A stretch of 20,221 bases of DNA. It comes from Caldivirga sp. UBA161 (GTDB lineage: Archaea; Thermoproteota; Thermoprotei; Thermoproteales; Thermocladiaceae). Made by a program: the position numbers and the translations under genes. Below, in pieces: positions 1 to 7,074 of the stretch. The DNA lies in assembly GCF_002506515.1 (NCBI RefSeq), contig NZ_DAXS01000085.1, positions 1 through 20,221 on the forward strand. Direction: 5' to 3'. The notes under the pieces were generated by a model that saw only the letters and a list, made by a program, of their open reading frames with translations, had not been told where the DNA came from and searched no databases. Every line of letters begins with the position of its first letter. Positions within the stretch are counted from its first letter, which is position 1.

Positions 1-788
1 CTAAAGGGCAGGGAGGAGGTTAGCTGTTACCTCCGGTGGTTCCTATGAGTTTAGCATGGGCTCCGTATATTCGTGATAAGTTTACGTTAACGTTGGCTCT
101 TGTTATTCCCCCGAAGAATACGATTCTTCCATTTACACCTAGGACTTGGAGGCTTGAATCCCAGACTGAGGCACCCACTGAGTTAACCACTACGTTAGCC
201 ATCTTGCCGTTAGTTATTTTGGAAGCCTCATCCACCACTTTATCATAACCCACCACGTAGTCTGCGCCAAGCTCCCTTAACCAACCCCTCCTACTTACCG
301 AAATCACAGTGGCATCCATCTTCTTAGCGAATTAGCCAATATTCCTAGAGGTGCTGAAACGGAATGCTGACTGCTAACTCATTGCTAATGTAATCAAGTA
401 TCTTAAGGACATTCCTATCCGGAGCTACGAAGTACTCGGTGAATCCCCATTAGTCACCACACCCATTATTCCCCCACACTCCTACACAGCATCTCCATCG
501 AGGATAGGCACATTATCGCATGCCCCATCGAAAACCCCTGTTATGGACCAACACCCTATCCCCAACCTTCATATTACTAACATGATCTCCCACAGCATTA
601 ACCTCACCGTAAATTTCGGCATCGGGAATATGAGGCATGGGCTTCACTGTAATACCGTTAACCACGGAGTAGTCTATTGGATTCACACCAGCCATCCTAA
701 TCCTCACATCATGTGGGCCAACCTCTGGGTCTGAACATCAGCTATCTTTAAGTTATCTAACCCATCTTCTCAAAGAAGGGCACTTCAT
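1..788 (-). pseudogene. Decayed zinc-type medium-chain alcohol dehydrogenase
   Basis: The reverse strand from the ATG at 788 reads as a medium-chain alcohol dehydrogenase/quinone oxidoreductase in broken pieces. The pieces are FFEKMG, then DNLKIADV, then DPEVGPHDVRIRMAGVNP continuing to a GDRVLVHNRG segment (to about 540), then GFTEYFVAPDRNVLKI (about 390-440), then the C-terminal Rossmann part from KKMDATVISVSRRGW to KLIGTTGGNS (20-325). Joining them needs single-base corrections near 785, 758 and 743, more at 500-340, and readthrough of stops. About 30 residues that should hold the GxGxxG nucleotide-binding segment are missing near 330-345. The cysteines of the structural loop are also damaged (CDNV where CDMC is expected). 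A stop at 20-22 truncates the C-terminus, and homologous sequence probably continues past the window edge. A TATA-like box at 811-820 survives at the right distance from the old start. The fragments should not be annotated as separate genes. Confidence 0.85.
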
Positions 789-810
789 ACCTATTGCCTT
801 CCACTGTTGG

Positions 811-820
811 CTTAAATAAA
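811..820 (-). promoter_or_regulatory. TATA-like box of the dead alcohol dehydrogenase
   Basis: On the reverse strand this reads TTTATTTAAG, centred about 28 bp before the ancestral ATG at 788. It has the spacing seen for leaderless genes in this window, so the decayed gene may still be transcribed. I see no other gene in 789-952. Confidence 0.45.
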
Positions 821-925
821 TTAGGCTGGTGGTTGAGATTGGTTTCAATAGTAATTAAGGAACCTAACCTCATGCTTAATTATTTGGGTTTAAAATACTA
901 TTTAAAGTGAGGAATGCGGTAAACG

Positions 926-933
926 GTTTAAAG
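926..933 (+). promoter_or_regulatory. TATA-like box for the gene at 953
   Basis: GTTTAAAG is centred about 24 bp before the ATG at 953, the spacing expected for a leaderless crenarchaeal mRNA. A second AT-rich element (889-907) lies further upstream. Confidence 0.5.
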
Positions 934-952
934 CCTGCACTGTTTTACCCTT

Positions 953-1663
953 ATGGCTAGGAGGGGACCAGTGAACTTCTACGTAATGCCAGTTATCTTA
1001 ACTATACTACTTCTAGTGGGTGTATATGCAATTAGCATAACTGTATTAACAATAAGGCACCCGATTAATAATACTCAATTAATGTACACTTCATTAATAT
1101 CCTGGGGAATCAATGAAACGAAGGCACTACTCCTGCAGGCCGTAAACTCATCCCCACCCCAGGAGTATTTGCATGGTATTAGCCTAAGTAGCCTACTGAG
1201 TATTAATGTAATTAACTCGGATTCACTAACGATAGATAACTTAACCTACTGTTACGCGCCAATTGAATTATCCATTAATAATGCCTTAATCTGGCTTAGT
1301 AATGTAACCATGGGTGAATACTCAATTGATGTAAGGGTCCTCAACACCACTTACTATAAGGGTAATTACTTAGTGGAGTTAAGCGTATATAGGGGTAATG
1401 AGTTAGTGGGCTCCGTTACCTACAATTATATTGTACCATTATTAGCCGTAAAGTCTCCTCAAGTTAACGTGTTGAGGATTAGTAATGTTACTGTACTAAT
1501 GATGGATGCTTGGTACTACTTAATTGTTAATAAGCCTGAGCAATTAGTATCAATGGGTAATCAAACGCTTTACCCCCATGGCTCACTCTCACTATGGTTA
1601 GTCACAATACCTAGGAATTCCTGCATATCATGCTGCATAATTAATTACTCAAGAACTAAGTGA
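953..1663 (+). CDS. Membrane-anchored protein of unknown function
   Basis: I do not recognise the family of this 236-residue protein. Residues about 9-33 form one strong hydrophobic helix after a short basic N-terminus (MARRGPVN). The rest is polar and beta-rich with many Asn-Xaa-Ser/Thr sequons, as expected for an S-layer-side domain that may be N-glycosylated. The most likely topology is an N-terminal anchor with an external domain. No lipobox and no clear class III (pilin) signal is visible. The C-terminus carries a cluster of three cysteines (NSCISCC) shortly before the end, which could form disulfides. A TATA-like box lies about 24 bp before the ATG, so the gene is probably transcribed alone and leaderless. 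Its stop is 4 bp from the convergent GH36 gene. It is clearly coding (even composition, no stops), but its role is unknown. Confidence 0.75.
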   Translation: MARRGPVNFYVMPVILTILLLVGVYAISITVLTIRHPINNTQLMYTSLISWGINETKALLLQAVNSSPPQEYLHGISLSSLLSINVINSDSLTIDNLTYCYAPIELSINNALIWLSNVTMGEYSIDVRVLNTTYYKGNYLVELSVYRGNELVGSVTYNYIVPLLAVKSPQVNVLRISNVTVLMMDAWYYLIVNKPEQLVSMGNQTLYPHGSLSLWLVTIPRNSCISCCIINYSRTK

Positions 1664-1667
1664 CCCA

Positions 1668-3725
1668 CTACACCTTAACCCTTTCCCCAACCCTTACATT
1701 AACCTTCTCAAGCCTCCCCTCCTTGACATAAGCCAGTGCCCCATTCTCCCTAGCCTCAACGGCTAATTCACCGTTAATTGAAGTTACCTTAATTGGGTAT
1801 GGTGGTAGAGCCTTCTCTACAATACCTATAACTGCCTTACCGTTAATTAGCGGCGCCAACACCACTACTTCAGACTCCAATTCACTTAACTCAACCTTAA
1901 TTGAGCCATCAGCATTAACAATACCCCATTCACCACTGGTGACCTTATAGTATACGTATTGTCCACTCAACCTCATGGGCACGCTACTTAACTTAAACTC
2001 CTCACTAATCCTAACACCATCCTTATTAACATTCATGAAGGCTAATGCTGGGTAGCCGTTAACAGTTGAGGCTAATTTAAGTAACGTAGCCTCATTATAT
2101 GGGTCACTGAATAATACATCTCTAGTTGGTACCGCTGGTTCATCAACCCTAACAACCTCACCATTACTTAGGGTGATCCACTTAATTAAATTAACATTAG
2201 TCCTCTCAGGCTCACGGTCAGTAATGTACACTGGGCCACCACTGAAGATGCGGCTAACGGCTATTAACCTGGCTGATGGGTCGTATGTAATCCACATGTC
2301 GTAGTCTGGGTAGCCGAATTTACTGTAGAGTAGGCTATTGTAGGCGCTCCACATTGTGTGTAGCTTAGCGTCAGCCCTCCACATTGGGATGTAGTCTATT
2401 GAAATCCTTAAGGCATTACTAATGGCGTAATTACTGTAATTACCTGGAAGCATACTCATGCAGTTTAAGATATCGAAACCATTAATGTTAGCTGCCAATT
2501 GGAGGCCTAATTCAACGGCTGCAGTGGCCTCAGCATCGTTAGCAAACCCCCTGTATAGGTGGTGTATTGACCATTGGTTATCAACCTTAACGAAGCTGAA
2601 GCCGTAATCCTTAAGCACCTTAAACCACGCATCGTAAAGCCTGAATGCATCCTCAAGGTTAGGCTTAGGGACATAACCCCTACTGGTCTTAAAGCCCTCG
2701 GCGTTAAGGGCCCTAATAAACACCTCAGAGGCTCCGTTCCAGTATAGGTTTATTGTGAACCATAATCCAACGTCATTAACCCCCAAGCCCCTTAACTCAT
2801 TCACGAGGCTCCTGAAGCCCCTTGGGAACTTCACCCTACTTGGCTCAATACTGTTAATTACGCCGTTCCAGAGTTCTTGCCAACCATCATCAATAATAAC
2901 CCAACTAATGGGTACACCCCTATCCTTAAGCCCCTTAACAATCTTTACTACATTATCGTGGCTTAAATCATCGCTGAGTAACGCATTCCAACTGCACCAA
3001 CCTAGCCCATTCATGAATAATGGCTTAACCTTACTCTCCCTAGTCTTAAACACAGCCACCCTGGAGGCTGAGGAGGCTGCCTTAGCCACTGCATCATATG
3101 GGTCATTACTGGTGGCTATGGAGAGTACGTAACTTAACTTAACCTCACCACTGGGCTTACTGGTGTAGGTTCTTACAGTGGGGCCCTTATCTAGCCATGC
3201 CGTTAATTGGCTGTTGGAGAATGTGAATAATGCAGTGTATGTTCCATTGCCTGAATCGGCAAGGGCCATTACAGTATAGGGATGTAGCTCGCTGTAGTCG
3301 TTAATAAGCATTGGGTAGGACCAGCAGTCTAATGGATCAGACTCCACTAAGCCAGTGGCCTTAATTTTAGGTGGGTATTCAGGCTTATCGGGTGGCGGCT
3401 CTGATCTTGGTTGCTTACCCTGGGCGACGTAATTATAGTAACCGAATGCCCTACCTATGAATGGGCCTGCCAAGCCTAGGAAGGTTAAGGCTAGTACCTT
3501 AATTGGTTTAGGTTGATTAAGCACCAGGGATACTGGGTACTTACTTAATTGCTTACTTGACTTGAGGGTTAAGCCCACAAGTATGGTTGATTCATCATTA
3601 ATAATCCTTAATTCACCTGAACCAAAACCACAGAGGTTGAAGGAAACTGATGGTGATTCCACACTGCAGGTTGAGCCGTCATCAAAGTTTATTATTAGGC
3701 TGGAAATTGGGTTACTTATATTCAT
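1668..3725 (-). CDS. GH36 alpha-galactosidase (Sip1/raffinose-synthase-like)
   Basis: This 685-residue glycoside hydrolase belongs to family GH36 in the branch that includes plant raffinose synthase/seed imbibition proteins and the Sulfolobus alpha-galactosidase GalS. It is expected to hydrolyse terminal alpha-galactosides. An N-terminal beta-sandwich (about 1-225) precedes a (beta/alpha)8 barrel (about 235-510) and a C-terminal beta domain. Visible hallmarks are WCSWN (243-247), VIIDDGWQ (276-283), the KVD motif with the likely nucleophile Asp382 (FSFVKVDNQ), and the likely acid/base Asp444 in RISIDYIP. There is no signal peptide, so it is probably cytoplasmic. Length matches the archaeal members. 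The ATG start is supported by a TATA-like box 27 bp upstream. No galactose-pathway gene or sugar transporter lies next to it. Transferase rather than hydrolase activity cannot be excluded from sequence. Confidence 0.92.
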   Translation of the reverse strand: MNISNPISSLIINFDDGSTCSVESPSVSFNLCGFGSGELRIINDESTILVGLTLKSSKQLSKYPVSLVLNQPKPIKVLALTFLGLAGPFIGRAFGYYNYVAQGKQPRSEPPPDKPEYPPKIKATGLVESDPLDCWSYPMLINDYSELHPYTVMALADSGNGTYTALFTFSNSQLTAWLDKGPTVRTYTSKPSGEVKLSYVLSIATSNDPYDAVAKAASSASRVAVFKTRESKVKPLFMNGLGWCSWNALLSDDLSHDNVVKIVKGLKDRGVPISWVIIDDGWQELWNGVINSIEPSRVKFPRGFRSLVNELRGLGVNDVGLWFTINLYWNGASEVFIRALNAEGFKTSRGYVPKPNLEDAFRLYDAWFKVLKDYGFSFVKVDNQWSIHHLYRGFANDAEATAAVELGLQLAANINGFDILNCMSMLPGNYSNYAISNALRISIDYIPMWRADAKLHTMWSAYNSLLYSKFGYPDYDMWITYDPSARLIAVSRIFSGGPVYITDREPERTNVNLIKWITLSNGEVVRVDEPAVPTRDVLFSDPYNEATLLKLASTVNGYPALAFMNVNKDGVRISEEFKLSSVPMRLSGQYVYYKVTSGEWGIVNADGSIKVELSELESEVVVLAPLINGKAVIGIVEKALPPYPIKVTSINGELAVEARENGALAYVKEGRLEKVNVRVGERVKV

Positions 3726-3748
3726 TAAGGTTGAATCCCCAGCCTTAG

Positions 3749-3756
3749 TTTTAAAG
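3749..3756 (-). promoter_or_regulatory. TATA-like box for the GH36 gene
   Basis: The reverse strand reads CTTTAAAA, centred 27 bp before the ATG at 3725. This fits a leaderless transcript. Confidence 0.5.
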
Positions 3757-3790
3757 TATTATCAAGCATGATTTATTGACGGATTGAGGC

Positions 3791-4408
3791 TTAGGTGGCT
3801 GACTTACTCATTAATATGCCTAACCATGGGTTATCCTTAACGAAGCTTGGTACATTATCAGGCACCTGCACGTTAACCTGCTCCACCGCCCTCGCCCTAG
3901 TGGCCTCCTCACCCCTCTGAGCACTATGCCTAAGCTCATTAACCACCTGCATTAATTGATTAATCTTGTCCTCAAGCTCCTTAACCCTACCCTCAAGGTT
4001 ACTGATAACCTTCTCCAAGTGTTCAATCCTTTGATCAGTGTCCCGCCCCTTACTAGGCGTTGTCTCAATGGGTATACTCTTCATAACCTCCTTAATTGAT
4101 GAACCATCAATAACCATAACCCCTATACCCAGCTTCTTAATTAATCCGCCATCAATGAAATTCACTACCTCAAGTGTGGTGACTATGTAGTATTTATTGT
4201 AGAGGGTCCTGTCCTTAGCCATCAATGCAATCTCCTTAGCAACATCACTCTCAGTGGGTATTTCCAAGTAGAGGCCTCTATACATTACCGTATTATTACC
4301 CTCCTTACAAATCATGTAGTCATCACCCTTATCCACCTCCACTAACCCATTCTCCTTAATCCACTTCTCCAGAAACTCCATGGCTTTGGCAATAATGAAA
4401 CTAGCCAT
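3791..4408 (-). CDS. Unknown protein with C-terminal coiled coil
   Basis: This 205-residue soluble protein is not one I can assign to a family. Residues 1-115 alternate helices and strands and include YNKYYIVTTLEVV and a GIGVMVID strand. That layout resembles small alpha/beta folds such as restriction-endonuclease-like domains, but I cannot place a PD-(D/E)XK catalytic set, so this is only a guess. Residues about 126-163 form a clear heptad-type coiled coil (RIEHLEKVISNLEGRVKELE onward) that suggests dimerisation. A charged, probably flexible tail follows and ends in a short conserved-looking segment (VPSFVKDNPWLGIL). An AT-rich element at about 4436-4446 could be its promoter. It is followed by GH36 on the same strand after 65 bp that contain the GH36 promoter, so the two need not be co-transcribed. 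Confidence 0.75.
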   Translation of the reverse strand: MASFIIAKAMEFLEKWIKENGLVEVDKGDDYMICKEGNNTVMYRGLYLEIPTESDVAKEIALMAKDRTLYNKYYIVTTLEVVNFIDGGLIKKLGIGVMVIDGSSIKEVMKSIPIETTPSKGRDTDQRIEHLEKVISNLEGRVKELEDKINQLMQVVNELRHSAQRGEEATRARAVEQVNVQVPDNVPSFVKDNPWLGILMSKSAT

Positions 4409-4461
4409 TACAAGGTAATAAGATTGATACTGAAGAATATAAACTTATCTTTTTAAAGCAC

Positions 4462-5037
4462 TTAAGCCCATATTTTAGCCAAGTCACTTGATGTTATCAC
4501 TGGGAAGAACATCCTCATATTCTGCAGGGACCTCTCATGCCCATCCCTACTATGCGATGAAACAGCATCACTAATTATAACCGGAATGAAGCCTAAGGCA
4601 TAAGCATGCCTAGCACTAGTCTCAACACCAATATCAGTTGCTATGCCTGTGAATACTACTGTTGATTTACCTGAGTTACGTAATAGTAGTTCAAAGTTAG
4701 TGCCAACGAATATGCTCCAAGTATTCTTATTAAGCACTATGTCACCCTCCTGGGGCTGAATAATCAGATCCATTTCCTCAGGCCTAAACCCACCCCTCCA
4801 CTGCATTAACCTAACCGTGGGTGGTTCAAAGCCCCTTGGGTATGGTGTTATTTTAGTGAAGACTATGGGTACCTTAACCCTCCTGGCAGCATCAATGACC
4901 CTATTTAAGGCGTTCAGGAATTCATCCTTATTGAATATTGAGTTGTAGAGGGCCTTATGCACATCCCAAACCACAAGTATTGAATTACTTGGCTTAAGTA
5001 TATCCCTTAAAGTACCCTCATTTAGATTAAGCGCCAT
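4462..5037 (-). CDS. Isochorismatase-fold hydrolase, Gly in place of catalytic Cys
   Basis: The protein has the isochorismatase/cysteine-hydrolase fold. With the ATG at 5037 it has 191 residues, the usual family size. Seen motifs are VVWDVH (the conserved Asp, residue 25), VLNKNTWSIFVGT (the conserved Lys, residue 104) and TGIATDIGVETSARHA, where most amidohydrolases of the family have Cys. Here that position is Gly137. EntB-type isochorismatases also have Gly there and cleave a vinyl ether without a covalent cysteine intermediate, so a nicotinamidase-type mechanism is unlikely. The substrate is unknown. The frame is open upstream to a TTG at 5145 (and ATG at 5103), but that extension lies before the first core strand. 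TATA-like elements at 5059-5067 and 5081-5091 favour 5037. It diverges from the gene at 5187. Confidence 0.85.
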   Translation of the reverse strand: MALNLNEGTLRDILKPSNSILVVWDVHKALYNSIFNKDEFLNALNRVIDAARRVKVPIVFTKITPYPRGFEPPTVRLMQWRGGFRPEEMDLIIQPQEGDIVLNKNTWSIFVGTNFELLLRNSGKSTVVFTGIATDIGVETSARHAYALGFIPVIISDAVSSHSRDGHERSLQNMRMFFPVITSSDLAKIWA

Positions 5038-5154
5038 ACCGATATCGCCTCCACCCGCTAATAAACCATTCCCCATTATAAATAAACTAAAATCAGACTC
5101 CATCGAGAGCTCATTAAAGTAGTCGTGGTAGCTAATACTATTCAATACTGCAGA

Positions 5155-5168
5155 ATATATTTAAATAG
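5155..5168 (+). promoter_or_regulatory. TATA-like box for the gene at 5187
   Basis: ATATATTTAAATAG is centred about 25 bp before the ATG at 5187. It lies in the gap between divergent genes. The minus-strand gene seems to use separate elements nearer 5060-5090. Confidence 0.5.
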
Positions 5169-5186
5169 TAAAGCATATATTAAGTT

Positions 5187-5555
5187 ATGTCAACTCAACT
5201 AGATCCAATATCAGTGGCTAGAATGCCTGAAAACCAGAGGGAAAGCACCATTAGGGGTGTTTTGGAGGGCCTCTTTAAGATGAAGCAGGATGAAGCATTC
5301 AACACCTTAAGGGCGGTGATTCAAACCCTAGCCGAAAGAGCCACTGACCAGGAGTACATTAACTGGTGTTTAACAACAATGAAGATACTGGCCAGTTACC
5401 CTGATGACATTGTTAAGGCTGGTTTAACGCTTAGGAGGAATGTGGTTTCAAGCCTTAATAAGAGGCTAGCTGATAGGGATGCCTCAATAATCAGTAGGGT
5501 ACTTAACATGCTTGATGTAAACACTAGGCAGAAACTGATGCGAAACATGCCATAG
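5187..5555 (+). CDS. Small helical protein of unknown function
   Basis: This 122-residue, mostly alpha-helical, charged protein has no membrane segment and no metal motif, and I do not recognise its family. The sequence reads as a series of helices (for example ESTIRGVLEGLFKMKQDEAF and the C-terminal RQKLMRNMP), with one cysteine (Cys61, in INWCLTTMKIL). The helix pattern resembles a small helical-repeat or adaptor fold, but there is no specific signature. The ATG follows a TATA-like box at leaderless spacing. The recombinase gene begins 72 bp downstream on the same strand with its own promoter-like element, so the two may be neighbours by chance. Coding status is well supported by the clean reading frame and composition like that of its neighbours. 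Confidence 0.75.
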   Translation: MSTQLDPISVARMPENQRESTIRGVLEGLFKMKQDEAFNTLRAVIQTLAERATDQEYINWCLTTMKILASYPDDIVKAGLTLRRNVVSSLNKRLADRDASIISRVLNMLDVNTRQKLMRNMP

Positions 5556-5595
5556 TACTATTCCTTAAATTCACTTAAATTTCCTTAAGCATAAG

Positions 5596-5604
5596 CATTA
5601 TTTA
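5596..5604 (+). promoter_or_regulatory. TATA-like box for the recombinase
   Basis: CATTATTTA is centred about 28 bp before the GTG at 5628. A G-rich GAGGGG at 5620-5625 just before the GTG could act as a Shine-Dalgarno sequence if the mRNA has a short leader. Confidence 0.4.
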
Positions 5605-5627
5605 CTCCCACACCCATTAGAGGGGAA

Positions 5628-6320
5628 GTGGTTAATGCAGTAGCCTACTTAAGGGTCTCCACTGAGGAGCAGGAGCTTGGCCTTGATGCTCAGCGGAGTG
5701 GTATAGTTAAATTCGCCTCAATGAGGGGTATTGAGGTTAGGGAATTCTTCATTGACCAGGGCGTGAGTGGTAGCATACCTGCATTGGAGAGGGAGGGGTT
5801 TAGGAAGAGTATTGATTACGCTAGGGCTAATGGGGTTAACCTACTTGTGGTTTACAGCCTTGATAGGCTTAGTAGGAGCTTCACAGACCTCTTTAACCTG
5901 CTTAGGAAGCTGGATGAGGATGGCATCAGCGTCATTAGCGTACGTGAGGAGTTCCTACAGGACCTTAACCCAATGGTTAGGAGGCTAGTCTTAAGCATAC
6001 TGGCCTGGGCAGCAGACTATGAACGCTACCTAATTAGGGAGAGGACTAGGGCTGCCCTTAGGGCTAAGGGTATTGTTAAGGCTACTAGGGTTGACCCAAG
6101 CCTAGCTAAGGCAGTTGCCGCGCTTTACCAGCATGGTGAATCCATAAAGTTAATTTCAAGTAAAGTGGGTTTAAGCGAGAGGCAGGTTAGGAAGATACTG
6201 TACAGTAACGGCGTATTAACGCCGCCGCCAAGCACATGCCCAAGGTGCTTCCATAGGCTTAAGTGGGATGAACAATACAACACATGGTACTGCCCAAACT
6301 GCGGCTACCTGAAGCCTTAA
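5628..6320 (+). CDS. Serine recombinase with C-terminal zinc ribbon
   Basis: This 230-residue site-specific serine recombinase is of the resolvase/invertase type. The catalytic domain (1-145) has YLRVST with nucleophile Ser11, the SLDRLSRS motif with Arg80 and Arg83, and the long helix E motif YERYLIRERT. All expected catalytic residues are present, so it looks active. Residues 155-196 form a helix-turn-helix (SKVGLSERQVRKIL) for DNA binding. A zinc ribbon with CPRC (204-207) and CPNC (222-225) then closes the protein, which is not standard for small resolvases. The GTG start is preceded by GAGGGG and a TATA-like box. No transposase, TnpB or obvious terminal repeats flank it, so it is either a remnant of an integrated element or a domesticated recombinase. 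Its stop directly abuts the convergent Mut7-C gene. Confidence 0.9.
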   Translation: MVNAVAYLRVSTEEQELGLDAQRSGIVKFASMRGIEVREFFIDQGVSGSIPALEREGFRKSIDYARANGVNLLVVYSLDRLSRSFTDLFNLLRKLDEDGISVISVREEFLQDLNPMVRRLVLSILAWAADYERYLIRERTRAALRAKGIVKATRVDPSLAKAVAALYQHGESIKLISSKVGLSERQVRKILYSNGVLTPPPSTCPRCFHRLKWDEQYNTWYCPNCGYLKP

Positions 6321-6860
6321 TCACTCATTCACGCTTATTAGGCATTCAGAACCATTATGCTCAATAATGCATTTACTAATTAACTCATTAGCTACAGCTA
6401 ATATATGCCCAATACCCCTATGATGGCTACCAACCCAATAATACCTACCACATGACTCACACCTATAGAGTACTGGATTCCTCTTAATAACATTAATCGG
6501 CACTTCACCAATGGCACTCCCTGAATTCACCTTAATTAACCTACCACCGCATAATGGGCATAGTGAATCATCACCTATATGAGGCTTAACGTTAAGCACT
6601 ATTGATGATGCTGCAAGCCAATGAATATGATCATCAGTTAACAGGAGTAGTGTATTACCATGCCTCCTATTAAATAAGCCCTTATCCCTAGTTATAACTA
6701 ATTCATTTAAGCCGATTAACTCATCATCATTAAAATCATCCCTATAAACAGTGGCTACACCAATCATCCTCAGCCACCTAGATAACCAACCAAGCATGGA
6801 GTCAACGTAAACAATCCCCCCAGCAACCTCACACGGCTTAACTAAACCTATAGCCCTCAT
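6321..6860 (-). CDS. Mut7-C RNase-domain protein (PIN-like, zinc ribbon)
   Basis: This 179-residue protein of the Mut7-C family (formerly DUF82) combines a PIN-like nuclease domain with a zinc ribbon, and is probably an RNase. Visible features are the signature VDSMLGWLSRWLRMIG (19-34) with acidic Asp20, the acidic run RDDFNDDE (40-47), ITRDKGL (56-62), a CPLC pair (101-104) and a CESC pair (134-137) followed by YYWVGSHH. All family landmarks are intact. The C-terminal tail (160-179) is extra and carries two more cysteines. The N-terminus is about 15 residues longer than the core requires, so an internal start is possible, but no better ATG lies before VDSMLG. It ends tail to tail with the recombinase, with no bases between stop codons. 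The substrate RNA is unknown. Confidence 0.88.
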   Translation of the reverse strand: MRAIGLVKPCEVAGGIVYVDSMLGWLSRWLRMIGVATVYRDDFNDDELIGLNELVITRDKGLFNRRHGNTLLLLTDDHIHWLAASSIVLNVKPHIGDDSLCPLCGGRLIKVNSGSAIGEVPINVIKRNPVLYRCESCGRYYWVGSHHRGIGHILAVANELISKCIIEHNGSECLISVNE

Positions 6861-6889
6861 TAAGCACCTATACTAAACGCAGGCAAGGC

Positions 6890-6900
6890 TTAATAATTTA
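6890..6900 (+). promoter_or_regulatory. TATA-like box of the C/D sRNA
   Basis: TTAATAATTTA is centred about 25 bp before box C, so transcription would start at about 6918-6921, directly at the sRNA. Being nearly symmetric, it could also serve the divergent Mut7-C gene, whose ATG is 35 bp away. Confidence 0.5.
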
Positions 6901-6917
6901 CCGCCAAGGAGGGGTAC

Positions 6918-6970
6918 AGGTGATGTAAGGGAGTACGTCTGAAAACTGATGAAGTGGTCCTAAACTGAAT
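6918..6970 (+). ncRNA. C/D-box 2'-O-methylation guide sRNA
   Basis: The gap contains all four boxes in order with archaeal spacing: box C GTGATGT (6920-6926), 12-nt guide, box D' CTGA (6939-6942), 4-nt spacer, box C' TGATGA (6947-6952), 12-nt guide, box D CTGA (6965-6968). Archaeal C/D sRNAs bind L7Ae, Nop5 and fibrillarin and direct methylation at the base paired to the fifth nucleotide before box D or D'. By that rule the D guide predicts methylation at the fifth base (G) of UUUAGGACCACU, and the D' guide at the fifth base (A) of ACGUACUCCCUU. I could not assign either to a known rRNA or tRNA site. Box C ends in T rather than A, but its TGATG core is intact. A TATA-like box sits about 25 bp upstream. 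No protein gene overlaps it. Confidence 0.78.
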
Positions 6971-7035
6971 AATCCACTGCCTGGAATTTAGTGAATATTA
7001 AGGCCATAATCATAAGGTTGGTAATTATTGGAGAT

Positions 7036-7074
7036 AAAAATATTTTTTAAATATGTATAATTTAATGCATTAAA
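7036..7074. terminator. AT-rich bidirectional terminator-like region
   Basis: A plus-strand T6 run (7043-7048) and a minus-strand T5 run (complement of 7036-7040) lie beside a perfect 14-bp palindrome TTTAATGCATTAAA (7061-7074), which touches the stop codon of the SIMPL gene. T-tracts terminate archaeal RNA polymerase, so this could end both the sRNA transcript and the SIMPL mRNA. This is inference from composition. Confidence 0.4.

Noticed and set aside
20..707. Two separate short proteins on the minus strand (20-319 and 513-707)
   Set aside because: Both are pieces of one alcohol dehydrogenase whose other parts lie in other frames between and before them, so they are reported as one pseudogene.
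2755..3132. Plus-strand open frame opposite the GH36 gene
   Set aside because: The minus-strand frame has the full catalytic motif set there, and the plus-strand frame resembles no protein.
3791..4408. Restriction-type nuclease call for the coiled-coil protein
   Set aside because: No PD-(D/E)XK catalytic set could be placed, so it stays unknown.
5038..5145. N-terminal extension of the isochorismatase-fold protein from TTG 5145 or ATG 5103
   Set aside because: It precedes the first core strand, has no family counterpart I know, and TATA-like boxes lie inside it at the right distance from the ATG at 5037.
5556..5627. CTTAAATT-type near-repeats before the recombinase as an attachment site
   Set aside because: They are short, AT-rich and imperfect, common in this genome's spacers, and not matched after the recombinase gene.
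6927..6938. Match of the first sRNA guide to the conserved 16S segment GGGAGUACG
   Set aside because: The match is in the same sense as the rRNA, not complementary, so it cannot act as a guide there and is probably coincidence.
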